Notes: generated from the letters alone by a model not told the origin. A DNA stretch of 64,000 nt from Arachnia rubra (GCF_019973735.1 NZ_AP024463.1:1984001-2048000), one strand, 5' to 3'; positions 1-9,342 are shown, numbered from the stretch's first letter. Numbers and translations are program-made.

Positions 1-9
1 TCCCGCGGT

Positions 10-819
10 TCAGCCGGTAAGCCAGCGTTCCTTGAATTGCTCGATGGTGGTGACGGGGGTTTCCCAGCCCAGAGAGGCTGATAGTTGCAGCAGGATGGGT
101 TGCCGCAGCCTGGCCGCGGCGAGGAGCTCGGCATCACTGAGCAGCTCCACCAGCCCGCCCTGGCGCAGCTTTCCTTCGGTCATCACAGCGGCATGGGTTG
201 CGAAAGCCAGGGCGTTGTCCACCTCGTGGGTTGAGAACACCAAGGTGGTGCCCCTTTCATTGATCTGCACGAGGGTCTGCAACAGCGCCTCCACCCCTGC
301 TGGGTCAAGTCCAGCTGTCGGCTCATCGAGCAGCAGGACGTCCACGTTCATCGCGAGCGCACCCGCTATGACCGCACGCTTCCGCTCCCCATAGCTGAGC
401 TGATGGGTGGGACGGTCGGCCAGATGCTCAATACCCATGGCGGCGATTGCCGCGTCGGTGGCCTCCGCAGCCTGTTCCTCGGACAAACCCAGATTCAGTG
501 GGCCGAAACTGACGTCCTGTCTCACGTCTGCGGAAAACAGCTGATCGTCAGGATCCTGCAACACGAGCTGCACCCGGCGCCGGTGTTCCCTGAGCCCCGC
601 ACGATCGAAGCGCACCGGCTCACCGTCCAACAACACCTGCCCGGCCGAAGGCCTGTGCGCCCCCGCCAGTGTGCGCAGCAAGGTTGTCTTACCGGAGCCG
701 TTGGCGCCAAGCAACGCAACTCTGGATCCTGCAGGAACCGTCAGGTCAAGGCCTCGCAGTACCTCACGTCCCTCAAAGCCCGCGATGACCCCCGCCGCCG
801 CCAGTCTCATCGCGTCCAT
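10..819 (-). CDS. cbiO: Cobalt ECF/ABC transporter ATPase CbiO
   Basis: ATP-hydrolysing subunit of the CbiMNQO cobalt importer, feeding cobalt to corrin synthesis on the inner face of the membrane. The 269-residue protein has Walker A GANGSGKTT at about 38-46, a Q-loop around LQDPDDQLF, the signature LSYGERKR near 141-148, Walker B LLLDEPTAGLDP near 162-173 and the switch histidine in STHE. It is the last gene of a minus-strand run cbiM-cbiN-cbiQ-cbiO and overlaps cbiQ by 13 bases, so translation is probably coupled. Length and motifs are normal for the family, and the gene is complete at the window edge. Confidence 0.95.
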   Translation of the reverse strand: MDAMRLAAAGVIAGFEGREVLRGLDLTVPAGSRVALLGANGSGKTTLLRTLAGAHRPSAGQVLLDGEPVRFDRAGLREHRRRVQLVLQDPDDQLFSADVRQDVSFGPLNLGLSEEQAAEATDAAIAAMGIEHLADRPTHQLSYGERKRAVIAGALAMNVDVLLLDEPTAGLDPAGVEALLQTLVQINERGTTLVFSTHEVDNALAFATHAAVMTEGKLRQGGLVELLSDAELLAAARLRQPILLQLSASLGWETPVTTIEQFKERWLTG

Positions 820-1565
820 AGTGCGACTCCCCAGACGAAGATCATCCCCGCTGGCACCCAGATCGGCAGGTTTCGGTTACCTCGCCTCGACGGCAGGGTG
901 GCCAGGGCCGACTCATGGCCCCGGATGGCCAGGCCATCAGCCAGCCGGGTGGAGGCCAGCCAAGTCCGTACGGCTACCGCGCCGACCAGGCGTCCCGTCT
1001 CGGCAAAGCGCCGCCTCAGCGGACCGGTGCCGCCCAACCGTTGCTGCTGGGCCTGACGCACCAGGACTAGCGAGTTCCAGGCGGTGAAGATCATCCGGTA
1101 CATCAGAGAGGCGATCTCAATGAGAGACGCCGGAATGTGCAGCTTCCGCAGCCAACCGAGCAAGTCCACCATGGGAGTCGTCATCGCCAGGACCAACACC
1201 CCCAAGGTGCCCGCGATCGCGTGCAGCAGCAGCCCGGTCCCCAAGGCCATATCGGCTTCCCGGATCCCCAGCCAGCCCCAGCGCCATCCGGGACCTTCAA
1301 AGGCACCGACCGTCAGCGTCGCCGACACCGCCCCCACGACGATGAACACCGCGGGAGCGGTCATGGCTGCAACGACCATACGACCGGGGATCCGGGCGAC
1401 CGTGAGGGCAGCGACGGCAACCGCTGCGACCAGCACGCAGGTGGGCCACGGACGGGCCAGCAGCGCTGTCAACACCAGCAGCAGCGACAGTGCCACCTTC
1501 TGGCTGACCGGAATGGCTCGCCAGGGACTGTCCCACGCCGCGTCGTCAAGACCGCTAATCCTCAA
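807..1565 (-). CDS. cbiQ: Cobalt ECF transporter membrane subunit CbiQ
   Basis: Transmembrane coupling (EcfT) subunit that links CbiO to CbiM. The 252-residue sequence is largely hydrophobic with several membrane segments, and carries the cytoplasmic coupling stretch RLADGLAIRGHES typical of the Ala-Arg-Gly motifs that dock on the ATPase. The predicted start is TTG with no clear ribosome-binding site of its own, but it overlaps the end of cbiN by 11 bases, which fits translational coupling. Context between cbiN and cbiO makes the assignment firm. Confidence 0.93.
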   Translation of the reverse strand: MRISGLDDAAWDSPWRAIPVSQKVALSLLLVLTALLARPWPTCVLVAAVAVAALTVARIPGRMVVAAMTAPAVFIVVGAVSATLTVGAFEGPGWRWGWLGIREADMALGTGLLLHAIAGTLGVLVLAMTTPMVDLLGWLRKLHIPASLIEIASLMYRMIFTAWNSLVLVRQAQQQRLGGTGPLRRRFAETGRLVGAVAVRTWLASTRLADGLAIRGHESALATLPSRRGNRNLPIWVPAGMIFVWGVALWTR

Positions 1566-1869
1566 CGGAGGTGGGCTTCTGGGCGTCCTGGGCAGCCTTG
1601 CGCCTGCCTGCCATACGTCCGAGGCAGTAGAACATGATCCCTGACCCGAGCGCGGCCTGCATGGCGAACAGGCCCGACTCGACCTCAGGACCAGCGGGTT
1701 CAGCTATGGGCTTAAACCAAGGCTCCGTGCCGTTCTCCTGCAGGATGTCCGTGACGGCCGAGTCGGTGCCCCCAAACTCGGAATCTGCCGGGGCCGTGTA
1801 GAAGGGGATGCAGAACAGCAGGACCAAGACGACGAGTCCGATGACGATTCCCCATTTGTTCAGCTTCAT
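1555..1869 (-). CDS. cbiN: Cobalt transport accessory protein CbiN
   Basis: Small membrane subunit (104 residues) that, in CbiMNQO systems, works with CbiM to load cobalt. It shows two membrane segments (about 8-25 and 67-85) flanking an extracytoplasmic loop, the family topology. The start overlaps the end of cbiM by four bases (ATGA arrangement) and the end overlaps cbiQ. Sequence similarity in CbiN is generally weak, so identity rests on size, topology and position. Confidence 0.93.
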   Translation of the reverse strand: MKLNKWGIVIGLVVLVLLFCIPFYTAPADSEFGGTDSAVTDILQENGTEPWFKPIAEPAGPEVESGLFAMQAALGSGIMFYCLGRMAGRRKAAQDAQKPTSVED

Positions 1870-2543
1870 GATGCAACCTCCACGTCTTTGCGGGAGAGGA
1901 CCCCGAGCTTGCTCAGCTCAGGCGAAGCCACCCGGGTCAGGAAGGAGAACAGGAAGACGCCGAGGACACCCTCGGCGAGGGCCAGCGGAATCTGAGTCAG
2001 GGCGAAGATGGTCATGAACTTCACCAGGGTCGCACCGAAGCTCCCATCGGTTCCCGGGTACGCGATGGCGAGCTGAAAGCTCGTCACCACGTAGGTGCTG
2101 AGGTCCGCAATGGCCATGGCCAGGAAGATCGCGACCATCTTGTTGATGTTCCTAAACAGCACCCACATCAGGTAGCCGCACCACGGGCCCGCGATTGCCA
2201 TGGAGAACACGTTCGCCCCCAGGGTCGTCAGGCCGCCGTGTGCCAGCAGGATTGCCTGGAAGATGAGGACTATGGTGCCAAGGAATGCCAGGACCGGTGG
2301 TTTGAAGAGCACCGCCCCGGCACCAGTCCCGGTGGGGTGCGATGACGATCCCGTGACCGAGGGCAGCTTCACCGCCGACAACGCAAAGGTGAAGGCGCCG
2401 GCTGCGGCGAGCAGGAGCTTGGAGTCAGGGTCCTTACGGACCTGCCTGACTACGGCCACGGCTCCATGGACGACGAAGGGCGCGGAGGCTACGAACCATC
2501 CGGCGGCCTGCAGTGGAGGCAGGAATCCCTCTGCTATATGCAT
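1866..2543 (-). CDS. cbiM: Cobalt ECF transporter substrate-specific subunit CbiM
   Basis: Cobalt-binding membrane subunit. The mature-like start [10 protein letters not shown] is the CbiM hallmark: the N-terminal Met-His coordinates the metal, so the start matters. A GTG three codons upstream (2552) would put extra residues before the ligand and is only one base from the AGAAGGGA ribosome-binding site at 2554-2561; ATG at 2543 has about ten bases of spacing and is chosen. About 225 residues with six or seven hydrophobic segments. A cobalamin riboswitch lies directly upstream and probably represses the cbiMNQO part when cobalamin is plentiful. Confidence 0.95.
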   Translation of the reverse strand: MHIAEGFLPPLQAAGWFVASAPFVVHGAVAVVRQVRKDPDSKLLLAAAGAFTFALSAVKLPSVTGSSSHPTGTGAGAVLFKPPVLAFLGTIVLIFQAILLAHGGLTTLGANVFSMAIAGPWCGYLMWVLFRNINKMVAIFLAMAIADLSTYVVTSFQLAIAYPGTDGSFGATLVKFMTIFALTQIPLALAEGVLGVFLFSFLTRVASPELSKLGVLSRKDVEVAS

Positions 2544-2553
2544 GACAAACACA

Positions 2554-2581
2554 TCCCTTCTGCGGAATCATGCGTTCCGCA
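2554..2581 (-). promoter_or_regulatory. Hairpin plus Shine-Dalgarno in cbiM leader (riboswitch expression platform)
   Basis: Perfect 7-base inverted repeat TGCGGAA / TTCCGCA (2575-2581 and 2561-2567, loop of 7) sits between the cobalamin aptamer and the cbiM ribosome-binding site AGAAGGGA, and its 3' arm touches that site. It lacks a U run, so control of translation initiation seems more likely than termination. The regulatory mechanism is inference. Confidence 0.6.
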
Positions 2582-2695
2582 ACGGGGCGTGGGACGAGTT
2601 CCTGACTCACCTGGCTTGGCTCACAGTGGCGCGACCGTCCCGGATTCCCACCGGGTTCCTCGTGACAAACCCACGCTTCGTTTCTCACACTACCG
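2582..2695 (-). ncRNA. Cobalamin riboswitch upstream of cbiMNQO
   Basis: Read on the minus strand, the region contains the B12 box core GCGCCACTGT (box at 2623-2630), preceded by the conserved CCGGTGGGAATCCGG hairpin and followed by AGTCAGGA. A closing stem pairs GCGTGGG (2670-2676) with CCCACGC (2587-2593). These are the standard landmarks of adenosylcobalamin riboswitches; the core is compact. Its 5' edge overlaps the last codons of cobIJ, so it acts inside what could otherwise be one long operon, controlling only the transporter genes downstream. Confidence 0.9.
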
Positions 2696-4190
2696 GAATG
2701 AAACGGGGAGTCCACACCCGCCCGGAAGGCGTCACCCGGGTCAGGGAGGAACCAATAATCACCAAGGTCTTCATGTCCACCTGCCCCGGATCGAATGCTT
2801 CCAGGGTGGTGACGGTGCAGGACTCCTCCGCACGTCCGACGTCACGAGCCAGAACGACCACGGTCTCAGGGGAACGCACCTCCAACAGCACGGCTTTCGC
2901 GGCATGAAGCTGGCCAGGACGGGCCACAGAGCGCGGGTTGTAGATGGCAACCGCGACATCGGCCCGGCTCAAATGCCGCAGCCTGTCCGCGACGACCTCC
3001 CAGGGCTTGAGCCGGTCGGACAGAGACACACACGCGAAGTCACCACCCAGGGGGGCGCCAGCCAGGGCGGCAGCAGCCTGAGCGGCGGTGATCCCAGGCA
3101 CTACCTTGATCTCCACATCTGCGTAGCGCGGTTCCCCAGCCGCCTCGAAGGTCGCAGCAGCCATCGCGAACACCCCAGCGTCCCCACCTGAGACGATGGC
3201 GACTCTCTCCCCGGTCAGCGCCAGGTCCAGGGCCTCCCTCGCACGCTCCACCTCAACCGTGTTACCGGAGGGATGGAGTACCAGGCCAGGTCGGGCCGGT
3301 ACCCGTCGCACATAGGGCGCATAGCCGAAAACGTGTCCGACCTCAGCCAGCACCGCGCTCGCCTCGGGACTCACCCATCGCTCCGGACCGGGACCAAGGC
3401 CTACCACGAAAACGGTGGCCTGCTGTCCGCCAGCCTCAGGGGGGATAGCTGGAACATGCCGCCCCGCGTCATCAGCCCTCCGGTCCTGGCCAGGAACTAT
3501 CACCATGGAAAAGTACGGGACAGTGGACGGATCCACTCCAGCGACAGGTAGCACCTTCTGCTCTTCCCAGGTGGCCTGCCTCACGTAGATCGCCCGCTCC
3601 AGCAGCCCTGCTGAGGCCAGCGCGGCACGCACCTTCGAGAAGTTATGTCCCAGTTTCATCACCACCGCGGCATCAGTCTGCGCGAGTCGCCAGGCCAGCT
3701 CTGGCTCACTCATCGTGCCGGCGAGGATGGTGACCACATCCTCGTGACGGCTCAATGCAACCGCAGCTGCGGAGGTGGAGCCCTGGATGGAGGTGACCCC
3801 TGGCACGATGCGGCAATCGAGGTCCTCCAGCCGGTCCAGCAGGTACATGTTCGTGGAGAAGAACAGCGGATCTCCCTCAGCCAGCAGCACAACATCACCG
3901 GCTGTGAGAAGCTCCCGGAGCCGGCTGGCGGAAGCATCGTAGAAATCAGCCATGGCCCCGTCGTAGCCGGCCACGTGATCAGTGGTGCCGGTTGTCACCG
4001 GGTATTCAAAGGTGACCACGGGCGTCCCGGCCGGGATCTGTCCCTGTGCGATGCGCAGCGCAATTGACTGTTTTCCCGGGCCAGAGAAGCAGGCGACTGC
4101 GCTAGCGTCGCGGATGAGACGGGCCGCCTTGAGCGTGAGCAGCTCGGGGTCACCGGGCCCCACCCCGACAGCCCATAGAGTGCCGGTCAC
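2685..4190 (-). CDS. cobIJ: Fused precorrin-2 C20- / precorrin-3B C17-methyltransferase CobIJ
   Basis: Two SAM-dependent tetrapyrrole methylases in one 501-residue chain. Residues 1 to about 240 form the CobI/CbiL domain (start VGVGPGDPELLTLKA, later LLAEGDPLFFST), which methylates precorrin-2 at C20. Residues from about 260 form the CobJ/CbiH domain (VVGLGPGPERW, AIVSGGDAGVFAMA, AIYNPRS), which methylates C17 with ring contraction. The same fusion is known in mycobacteria and streptomycetes. It overlaps cobH by four bases. The 3' end overlaps the cobalamin riboswitch of the next transcript. Confidence 0.95.
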   Translation of the reverse strand: MTGTLWAVGVGPGDPELLTLKAARLIRDASAVACFSGPGKQSIALRIAQGQIPAGTPVVTFEYPVTTGTTDHVAGYDGAMADFYDASASRLRELLTAGDVVLLAEGDPLFFSTNMYLLDRLEDLDCRIVPGVTSIQGSTSAAAVALSRHEDVVTILAGTMSEPELAWRLAQTDAAVVMKLGHNFSKVRAALASAGLLERAIYVRQATWEEQKVLPVAGVDPSTVPYFSMVIVPGQDRRADDAGRHVPAIPPEAGGQQATVFVVGLGPGPERWVSPEASAVLAEVGHVFGYAPYVRRVPARPGLVLHPSGNTVEVERAREALDLALTGERVAIVSGGDAGVFAMAAATFEAAGEPRYADVEIKVVPGITAAQAAAALAGAPLGGDFACVSLSDRLKPWEVVADRLRHLSRADVAVAIYNPRSVARPGQLHAAKAVLLEVRSPETVVVLARDVGRAEESCTVTTLEAFDPGQVDMKTLVIIGSSLTRVTPSGRVWTPRFIPVV

Positions 4191-4846
4191 AGCTCGGACT
4201 CACTGGCCAGTGCATTGACCGCGGAAGCGGCCATCGCGGAGCCTCCACGGTGCCCGTGCACCACAAGCCAGGGCACGCCGGTATCCGAGTCCGCCAGAGC
4301 CTGCTTCGACTCGGCCGAGCCCACGAACCCGACGGGAACCCCGATGATCGCAGCGGGACGCGGCCCACCGCCGGCGATCAGCTCCAGGAGGTGGAACAGC
4401 GCGGTTGGGGCGTTGCCGATCGCCACCAGCGCACCCTCCAGGTCGTCCCCCCACAGTGATACTGCGGCGGCGGAACGGGTGGTTCCCCATTCCTCAGCCA
4501 AAGCCGTGGCCTGCTGGTCACGCAGCAGGCACCGTACCTCGTTGTCAGCGGGAAGCCGTTTACGGGTGATCCCAGACTTGATCATGTTGGCGTCGACGAA
4601 GATCGGCGCTCCGTCGCGGAGGGCACTGCGCGCGGCAGCCACCAGGCCGGGGTGGAAGGCGATGTGCCGGGGCAGGTCCAGGTCCCCCGCGGCGTGGATC
4701 ATGCGCACCGCAACCTGGGCCTCCTCCGGAGTGAAGGCGGCAAGGTCAGCGCCCTGGCGGATACGGCGGAATGACTCGCTGTAGATGGCTGAGCCATCGG
4801 TCTCATAGGCATAACGGCGCGTGGGCCTCTGCACTCCCCCGCTCAT
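4187..4846 (-). CDS. cobH: Precorrin-8X methylmutase CobH
   Basis: Moves the methyl group from C11 to C12 to give hydrogenobyrinate. The 219-residue protein has the CbiC/CobH features GAPIFVDANMIKSGI, AIIGVPVGFVG and the Gly-rich HGHRGGS near the C-terminus. The start is ATG at 4846, inside an ATGA overlap with the cobG stop; a longer open frame reaching 5176 reads through cobG in another frame and does not look like protein. Length matches the family (about 210). Confidence 0.95.
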   Translation of the reverse strand: MSGGVQRPTRRYAYETDGSAIYSESFRRIRQGADLAAFTPEEAQVAVRMIHAAGDLDLPRHIAFHPGLVAAARSALRDGAPIFVDANMIKSGITRKRLPADNEVRCLLRDQQATALAEEWGTTRSAAAVSLWGDDLEGALVAIGNAPTALFHLLELIAGGGPRPAAIIGVPVGFVGSAESKQALADSDTGVPWLVVHGHRGGSAMAASAVNALASESEL

Positions 4847-5982
4847 CTGTCGACCACCGTCAGAACACTTGCGGCATCGGCTGGGGCGATGAGCCCCAGA
4901 TGCTCCCCGCCAGGCTCGCCACAGACCCGGTCGCAACCGGAGATGTGGACGAGGCGCTGGAATGGCGCCGGGTGCTCCGCGGCCACCTCCTCCGCGATGG
5001 CACGAGTATCGACCTGGGCGTTGTTGCATGGCTTGCCGTAACAGGCGGTCAGCGTCATCCAGACCGACTCGGGGCGGGTCATCAGACCAGCGGCTGCCAG
5101 CTCCTCCAGGCGATCCGCAGCACCGGGAATGACCACACCCCGCCATGGGGTGAACACGAGCTGTCCCTCGCTGCAATCTGCCGCGACCCGCTGCAGCACC
5201 TCCGCCTGCCGCAGGGTGAGCAGGCCCAGCGGGACCCCCACAACCGCCGCGCCGGCGACTGCACCGTAGGGAAGAGGACGCTCAGAGCCAGGACGCTGGA
5301 AATCTATCTCTCGGCCGATGCCGTCGAGGAGAGTCTCCGGATTGGCCAGTTCCCGCACATGCCAGGCGGGCTTCTCGCCGGACTCCGCGACGTTCAAAAA
5401 GCGATGTGCCAGTTCGATGAGGGTCGCAACGGCGTCGGGGGCGTCGATTTCGCGGGCGTCAGGGCAGCCGCCGACGAAAACCACGCCGCGGCCGTCTGGG
5501 CGAGCCTGGTACCCCAGATCGAAGGCCTCGCCCAGCACGTCACCGGAGCCATCGTCCAGGACGAACAGGAAACGTCCTGGCAGGTTCGGCAGCTCGGGGT
5601 CGGCGATGATGGCGGCATCGAGTTCACGCACAACCCCGGAGAGATCCGCGTTGACGGGAGCTATGGAGGTCAGCGGTGAGCACACGACAGTCCGGATGCG
5701 CTCATGCGCAGGGGACGGCATGAGACCGGTCGCGAAGGCGCCGCGCACGAAGGGCGCGGGCACCGGCTCCGGCAGAGCCCGCACCTGAAGGTTGTTGCGA
5801 CTGGTGATCTGGATCTCAGAGTTCGCGTACTCGGCAGCGAGTTTCGACACCGCAAGCACCTGATCTGCCTGGACAAAACCACCGGGTAACCGCAGGCGCA
5901 CCATGTTCCCATCCACAGTGTGGTAGGGGCGCAGGAGGCCGGGGCAACGGTCACGTTCAACGGTTCGGATCATGCGAGCCAT
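4843..5982 (-). CDS. cobG: Precorrin-3B synthase CobG
   Basis: Protein of the nitrite/sulfite reductase fold (379 residues) with N-terminal ferredoxin-like half-domain (NLQVRALPEP) and C-terminal Fe-S/siroheme-type cysteines in ACYGKPC and SGCDRVCG. In the aerobic route CobG hydroxylates precorrin-3A at C20 using O2; grouping with cobH and cobIJ supports that role rather than nitrite or sulfite reduction. First gene of the minus-strand cob group, divergent from lipB with about 50 bases between the starts. Presence of CobG beside CbiMNQO suggests an oxygen-using corrin pathway; the rest of the pathway is outside the window. Confidence 0.88.
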   Translation of the reverse strand: MARMIRTVERDRCPGLLRPYHTVDGNMVRLRLPGGFVQADQVLAVSKLAAEYANSEIQITSRNNLQVRALPEPVPAPFVRGAFATGLMPSPAHERIRTVVCSPLTSIAPVNADLSGVVRELDAAIIADPELPNLPGRFLFVLDDGSGDVLGEAFDLGYQARPDGRGVVFVGGCPDAREIDAPDAVATLIELAHRFLNVAESGEKPAWHVRELANPETLLDGIGREIDFQRPGSERPLPYGAVAGAAVVGVPLGLLTLRQAEVLQRVAADCSEGQLVFTPWRGVVIPGAADRLEELAAAGLMTRPESVWMTLTACYGKPCNNAQVDTRAIAEEVAAEHPAPFQRLVHISGCDRVCGEPGGEHLGLIAPADAASVLTVVDR

Positions 5983-6034
5983 TCTGCCCGCCCACTCCAG
6001 CGGACGAAACCAGGGGTGCCCTATAGAGGTTACG

Positions 6035-6697
6035 ATGTCCGTGATGTTGACCTTCGAGTACCTAGGCCTGGGACCTGCGCGTTTCTGCAGCGCATACCGG
6101 GAAACCTGGGACTACCAGCGTCAGGTGCACACCGAGGTGGCGGCCGGAACGCGGCCTGGGCATGTGGTCCTGGTGGAACACGAACCTGTCTACACAGCTG
6201 GCCGCGCCACCCTACCGGAGGAGCGCCCCTTCGACGGCACGCCCGTGGTGGATGTGGACCGGGGCGGGAAGATCACCTGGCACGGTCCCGGACAGCTCAC
6301 TGGATACCCGATCCTTCTCCTGCCCGACAGGGTGGGAGTGGTTGAGCCTGTCCGGCGCTACGAGGATGCTGTGGTGGGCCTGCTCGCAGACTACGGCCTA
6401 ACGGGCCAGCGGATACCTGGGAGGACGGGGGTCTGGCTGGCTCCCGCCCGGGGCCGGCCAGAACGCAAGATCTGCGCCATCGGCATCCGGGTGGCCCGGC
6501 GGACCACAATGCATGGCTTCGCCCTGAACGTGCTACCCAACCAGGGGGCATTCAGCAACATCGTGCCCTGTGGCATCAGCGACGCAGGGGTGACCTCTCT
6601 GGCCGAGGAGCTGCCAGGCAACTGGGACGTCGCCGCAGTGGCTCATGACCTCGAACCGCATCTCAGGCAACACCTGGCCGTATTCACACACGAATGA
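6035..6697 (+). CDS. lipB: Octanoyl-[acyl carrier protein]:protein octanoyltransferase LipB
   Basis: Transfers octanoate from ACP to the lipoyl domains of 2-oxoacid dehydrogenases and GcvH. The 220-residue protein has the family block [17 protein letters not shown] at about 77-93, the catalytic lysine in ERKICAIG (about 145) and cysteine in IVPCGI (about 179), the pair that forms the acyl-thioester. Start ATG 6035 follows AGAGGT at 6025-6030; ATG at 6044 is an alternative. lipA follows after about 60 bases, so octanoylation and sulfur insertion are co-encoded. Confidence 0.95.
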   Translation: MSVMLTFEYLGLGPARFCSAYRETWDYQRQVHTEVAAGTRPGHVVLVEHEPVYTAGRATLPEERPFDGTPVVDVDRGGKITWHGPGQLTGYPILLLPDRVGVVEPVRRYEDAVVGLLADYGLTGQRIPGRTGVWLAPARGRPERKICAIGIRVARRTTMHGFALNVLPNQGAFSNIVPCGISDAGVTSLAEELPGNWDVAAVAHDLEPHLRQHLAVFTHE

Positions 6698-6758
6698 TCT
6701 TCACGGTTCCGGCTGGATTGGCCACGCGGCCGGTATCTCAGCAGGTATCATCCCCCAG

Positions 6759-7712
6759 GTGACTGCTGTACATCCGGACGGACGTCGACTGCTACGCATT
6801 GAGGCCAAGAACGCCGAGACCCCAATCGAGCGAAAACCCGGTTGGATACGCACCACCGCCCGCACAGGGCCCAATTACCAGGACCTTCAGCAGATAGTCC
6901 AAAAAGCGGATCTCCACACCGTCTGCCGGGAGGCGAACTGCCCCAACATCTTCGAATGCTGGGAGGACCGCGAATCCACCTTCCTGATCGGCGGCGATCA
7001 GTGCACCCGGCGCTGCGACTTCTGCCAGATCACCTCCGCGAAACCGGAAGGATACGACCCGGCCGAGCCAATGCGTGTCGCCGCATCGGTCAAGAAGATG
7101 GGATTGCGTTACGCCACCGTCACCGGCGTGTGCCGCGATGACCTTCCCGATCAGGGAGCCTGGCTGTATGCCGAGACCATTCGCCAGATCCACGCGGTCA
7201 ACCCCGGGGTGGGAGTGGAGATGCTGGCTCCCGACTTCTCCGCGAAAGAAGAGCTGGTGAGCCAGGTCCTAGACACCCGCCCTGAGGTATTCGCTCACAA
7301 CGTGGAGACCGTGCCACGTATCTTCAAACGCATCCGACCCGCTTTCCGCTACGACCGTTCTCTTGACGTGCTGCGTATGAGCCGTGACGCCGGGCTGGTG
7401 ACGAAGTCGAACCTGATCCTAGGAATGGGCGAGACTCGCGAGGAGGTGTCCCAGGCATTGGCCGACCTCTACGACGCGGGAACCGAGTTGATCACCATCA
7501 CGCAGTACCTACGCCCGAATGCCACTTTGCACCCGATCTCCCGGTGGGTGCCCCCTGAGGAATTCGACGAGCTCGCCGAGGAAGCGAAACAGATCGGTTA
7601 TTCTGGCGTGCTGTCCGGGCCTCTCGTGCGTTCATCCTATCGAGCGGGCAGGCTCTACAGGACCGCGATGGAAGAACGGAAGAAGGCCGCTCGGAAGGCC
7701 GGGAGCAAATGA
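6759..7712 (+). CDS. lipA: Lipoyl synthase LipA
   Basis: Radical SAM enzyme that inserts two sulfur atoms into protein-bound octanoate. The 317-residue chain has both Fe-S motifs: auxiliary cluster [12 protein letters not shown] (Cys 56, 61, 67) and radical SAM cluster CTRRCDFC (Cys 82, 86, 89), plus the C-terminal RSSYRAG with the serine ligand of the auxiliary cluster. GTG at 6759 fits the family N-terminus; an open frame extends further upstream into lipB but that stretch is not conserved-looking. It overlaps the DUF4191 gene by four bases. Confidence 0.96.
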   Translation: MTAVHPDGRRLLRIEAKNAETPIERKPGWIRTTARTGPNYQDLQQIVQKADLHTVCREANCPNIFECWEDRESTFLIGGDQCTRRCDFCQITSAKPEGYDPAEPMRVAASVKKMGLRYATVTGVCRDDLPDQGAWLYAETIRQIHAVNPGVGVEMLAPDFSAKEELVSQVLDTRPEVFAHNVETVPRIFKRIRPAFRYDRSLDVLRMSRDAGLVTKSNLILGMGETREEVSQALADLYDAGTELITITQYLRPNATLHPISRWVPPEEFDELAEEAKQIGYSGVLSGPLVRSSYRAGRLYRTAMEERKKAARKAGSK

Positions 7713-8515
7713 TGGCACGCAGTGAGAGGGCCCAGCAGCTGGCCCTGAAACAGAAGGAGCAGGCACGGAAGCAGAAGGAGAAAGCCCGGGCCGAGAAACT
7801 GCGGCGTAAGAACTCCAGCAACCCAGCCGACTGGGGTCAGCTCCGTCAGATCAAGGAGTCCTACAAACTCACCAAAGAGCAAGACCCTCTGCTTCCCTGG
7901 ATCCTGCTGCTCGCGGGCCTCGGGCCGTTCGTGGCCTTGCTGCTCCTGGGTTTCGTGCTGCAGGCCCCGCTGATGTGGGGGTTACTCGGCGTTTTCACCG
8001 GTCTGTTGGTCGCGATGCTGGTGTTCGCGCGCCGCGCGAAGCGTGCGGCTTACAGCCGCTATGAGGGCCAGGCCGGATCAGCCGAGCTGGCGCTGACCAG
8101 CCTCGGCAGGAAGTGGAAACACACCCTGGCGGTGGCAGTGAGTCGGAACCGTGACTCCGCCAACGTGGTACACCGTGCGCTGGGCCCGGGAGGCCTTGTA
8201 CTCATCGGCGAGGGCGATTCGAAGGGGCTCAAGACGCTGCTCGCGTCCGAGAAGAGAAAGCACGAGCAGGTCGCCTATCAAGTCAATGTCGTGACTTTCG
8301 TCGTCGGCAAGGGAAATGGCCAGGTTCCTCTGGATCGCTTGGCGGACGAGATCAAGAAGCTCCCGAAGGTCCTGAGCGCGGCGAAGATCACAGATCTGGA
8401 GGCCCGTTTGAAGGCCCTCGACGCAATGCGTCCGAAACTGCCCATGCCGAAGGGGCCCATGCCCACGGGCAAAGGCGGCATGAAGGGTGCCCGGCAGGCA
8501 ATCCGGGGGCGTTGA
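7709..8515 (+). CDS. DUF4191 membrane protein
   Basis: Conserved actinobacterial protein of unknown function, found next to lipA in mycobacteria too (Rv2219 position). The 268 residues comprise a charged N-terminal coiled coil rich in Lys, Arg, Glu and Gln (about 5-35), two membrane helices (about 61-83 and 87-107) and a cytoplasmic C-terminal domain, ending in a basic Pro/Gly/Lys tail. Two adjacent ATG codons (7709 and 7712) could start it; the first gives an ATGA overlap with lipA, so the genes are co-transcribed. A role linked to lipoylation has not been shown. Confidence 0.85.
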   Translation: MMARSERAQQLALKQKEQARKQKEKARAEKLRRKNSSNPADWGQLRQIKESYKLTKEQDPLLPWILLLAGLGPFVALLLLGFVLQAPLMWGLLGVFTGLLVAMLVFARRAKRAAYSRYEGQAGSAELALTSLGRKWKHTLAVAVSRNRDSANVVHRALGPGGLVLIGEGDSKGLKTLLASEKRKHEQVAYQVNVVTFVVGKGNGQVPLDRLADEIKKLPKVLSAAKITDLEARLKALDAMRPKLPMPKGPMPTGKGGMKGARQAIRGR

Positions 8516-8529
8516 CCGGCAACTCGCTG

Positions 8530-9114
8530 TCATGTGCTGCGGACGACCCGAGCGGGATTGCCCACCGCGACCATACTGGCAGGGATGTCGCGAGTGACTA
8601 CTGAGCCTGCGCCGATCACGGTGTGGTCGCCGATGGTGACACCAGGGCAGACAATCACTCCCCCACCCAGCCACACGTTCTCACCCAGGGTGACGGGTTT
8701 TGCCGCTTCCAGTTTGTCGCGGCGAGGCTGGGGGTCTATGGGGTGCGTGGGTGTCAGGAGTTGCACGTTCGGCCCTATCTGACAGTCATCCCCAATGGTG
8801 ATCCGGGCGACATCGAGGGCGGTGAGTCCGCTGTTGATGAAAGTCCTTGCTCCGATGTGGATGTTCTCGCCATAGTCCACTGAGATTGGAGGCTTGATCC
8901 AGGTTCCCTCGCCCAGGCTTCCCAGCAGCTGTCTCAGGATCTCATGCGAGCGGGACTTGTCATCTGCGATCACGGCCTGGTGATACTCGTGGCACAGTCT
9001 CATGGCTGACTTGGCGATCCTCGCGTTCTCTGGGTCGTCGGCGATGTACAAGTCCCCTGCCAGCATGCGTTCCCGGTCCGTGCGAGAATCGCCTGCGAAG
9101 TAGTCCGTCCTCAT
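8530..9114 (-). CDS. Maltose/galactoside-type sugar O-acetyltransferase
   Basis: Left-handed beta-helix acetyltransferase of the Maa/LacA/NodL family, using acetyl-CoA to acetylate a sugar hydroxyl. The 194 residues have the N-terminal MAA domain (RERMLAGDLYIADDPE), the active-site stretch LLTPTHPIDPQPRR with the catalytic histidine, and hexapeptide repeats (WLGGGVIVCPGVTIGDHTVI). ATG at 9114 gives the standard family start; an upstream in-frame extension is not supported. It is convergent with the lipA group and 14 bases from it. The substrate cannot be read from the sequence. Confidence 0.9.
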   Translation of the reverse strand: MRTDYFAGDSRTDRERMLAGDLYIADDPENARIAKSAMRLCHEYHQAVIADDKSRSHEILRQLLGSLGEGTWIKPPISVDYGENIHIGARTFINSGLTALDVARITIGDDCQIGPNVQLLTPTHPIDPQPRRDKLEAAKPVTLGENVWLGGGVIVCPGVTIGDHTVIGAGSVVTRDIPASMVAVGNPARVVRST

Positions 9115-9151
9115 GCCCCGGATCCTACGTTTCACTGGTAACTTTCCGGGC

Positions 9152-9235
9152 GTGGCACATCTGGTCAACCTGGAATCGGTCCTGCACGCATTCGGCGCCC
9201 ATGCCCTGCCGGATGGTCCGTGCCTCCTGGGCCCA
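9152..9235 (+). pseudogene. Possible N-terminal remnant of a second ABC-F gene
   Basis: A GTG-started frame encodes VAHLVNLESVLHAFGAHAL followed by PDG, which closely resembles the opening of actinobacterial ABC-F proteins (MAHLVNLE...V...FG...LLDG). The resemblance stops after about 25 residues, with no Walker A, and the intact gene downstream starts with a different family N-terminus. It reads as the decayed 5' end of another ABC-F gene. Evidence is similarity by eye only. Confidence 0.35.
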
Positions 9236-9342
9236 CCCCCGCGAGGATGCGCATCACAGCTTCCCCAGGGCTCTAGACCACAGGGCCTTTCCTTGCCAGC
9301 ACATAGCTGGGGTGTGCTGCGGCGCATGAGAGGCGGCTGCTG

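Noticed and set aside
403..1056. Plus-strand open frames across cbiO/cbiQ
   Set aside because: Antisense to well-supported cobalt transporter genes; low-complexity Arg/Pro-rich translation typical of high-GC shadows.
4847..5176. N-terminal extension of CobH
   Set aside because: Overlaps cobG in another frame and looks non-protein; ATGA overlap and family length favour ATG 4846.
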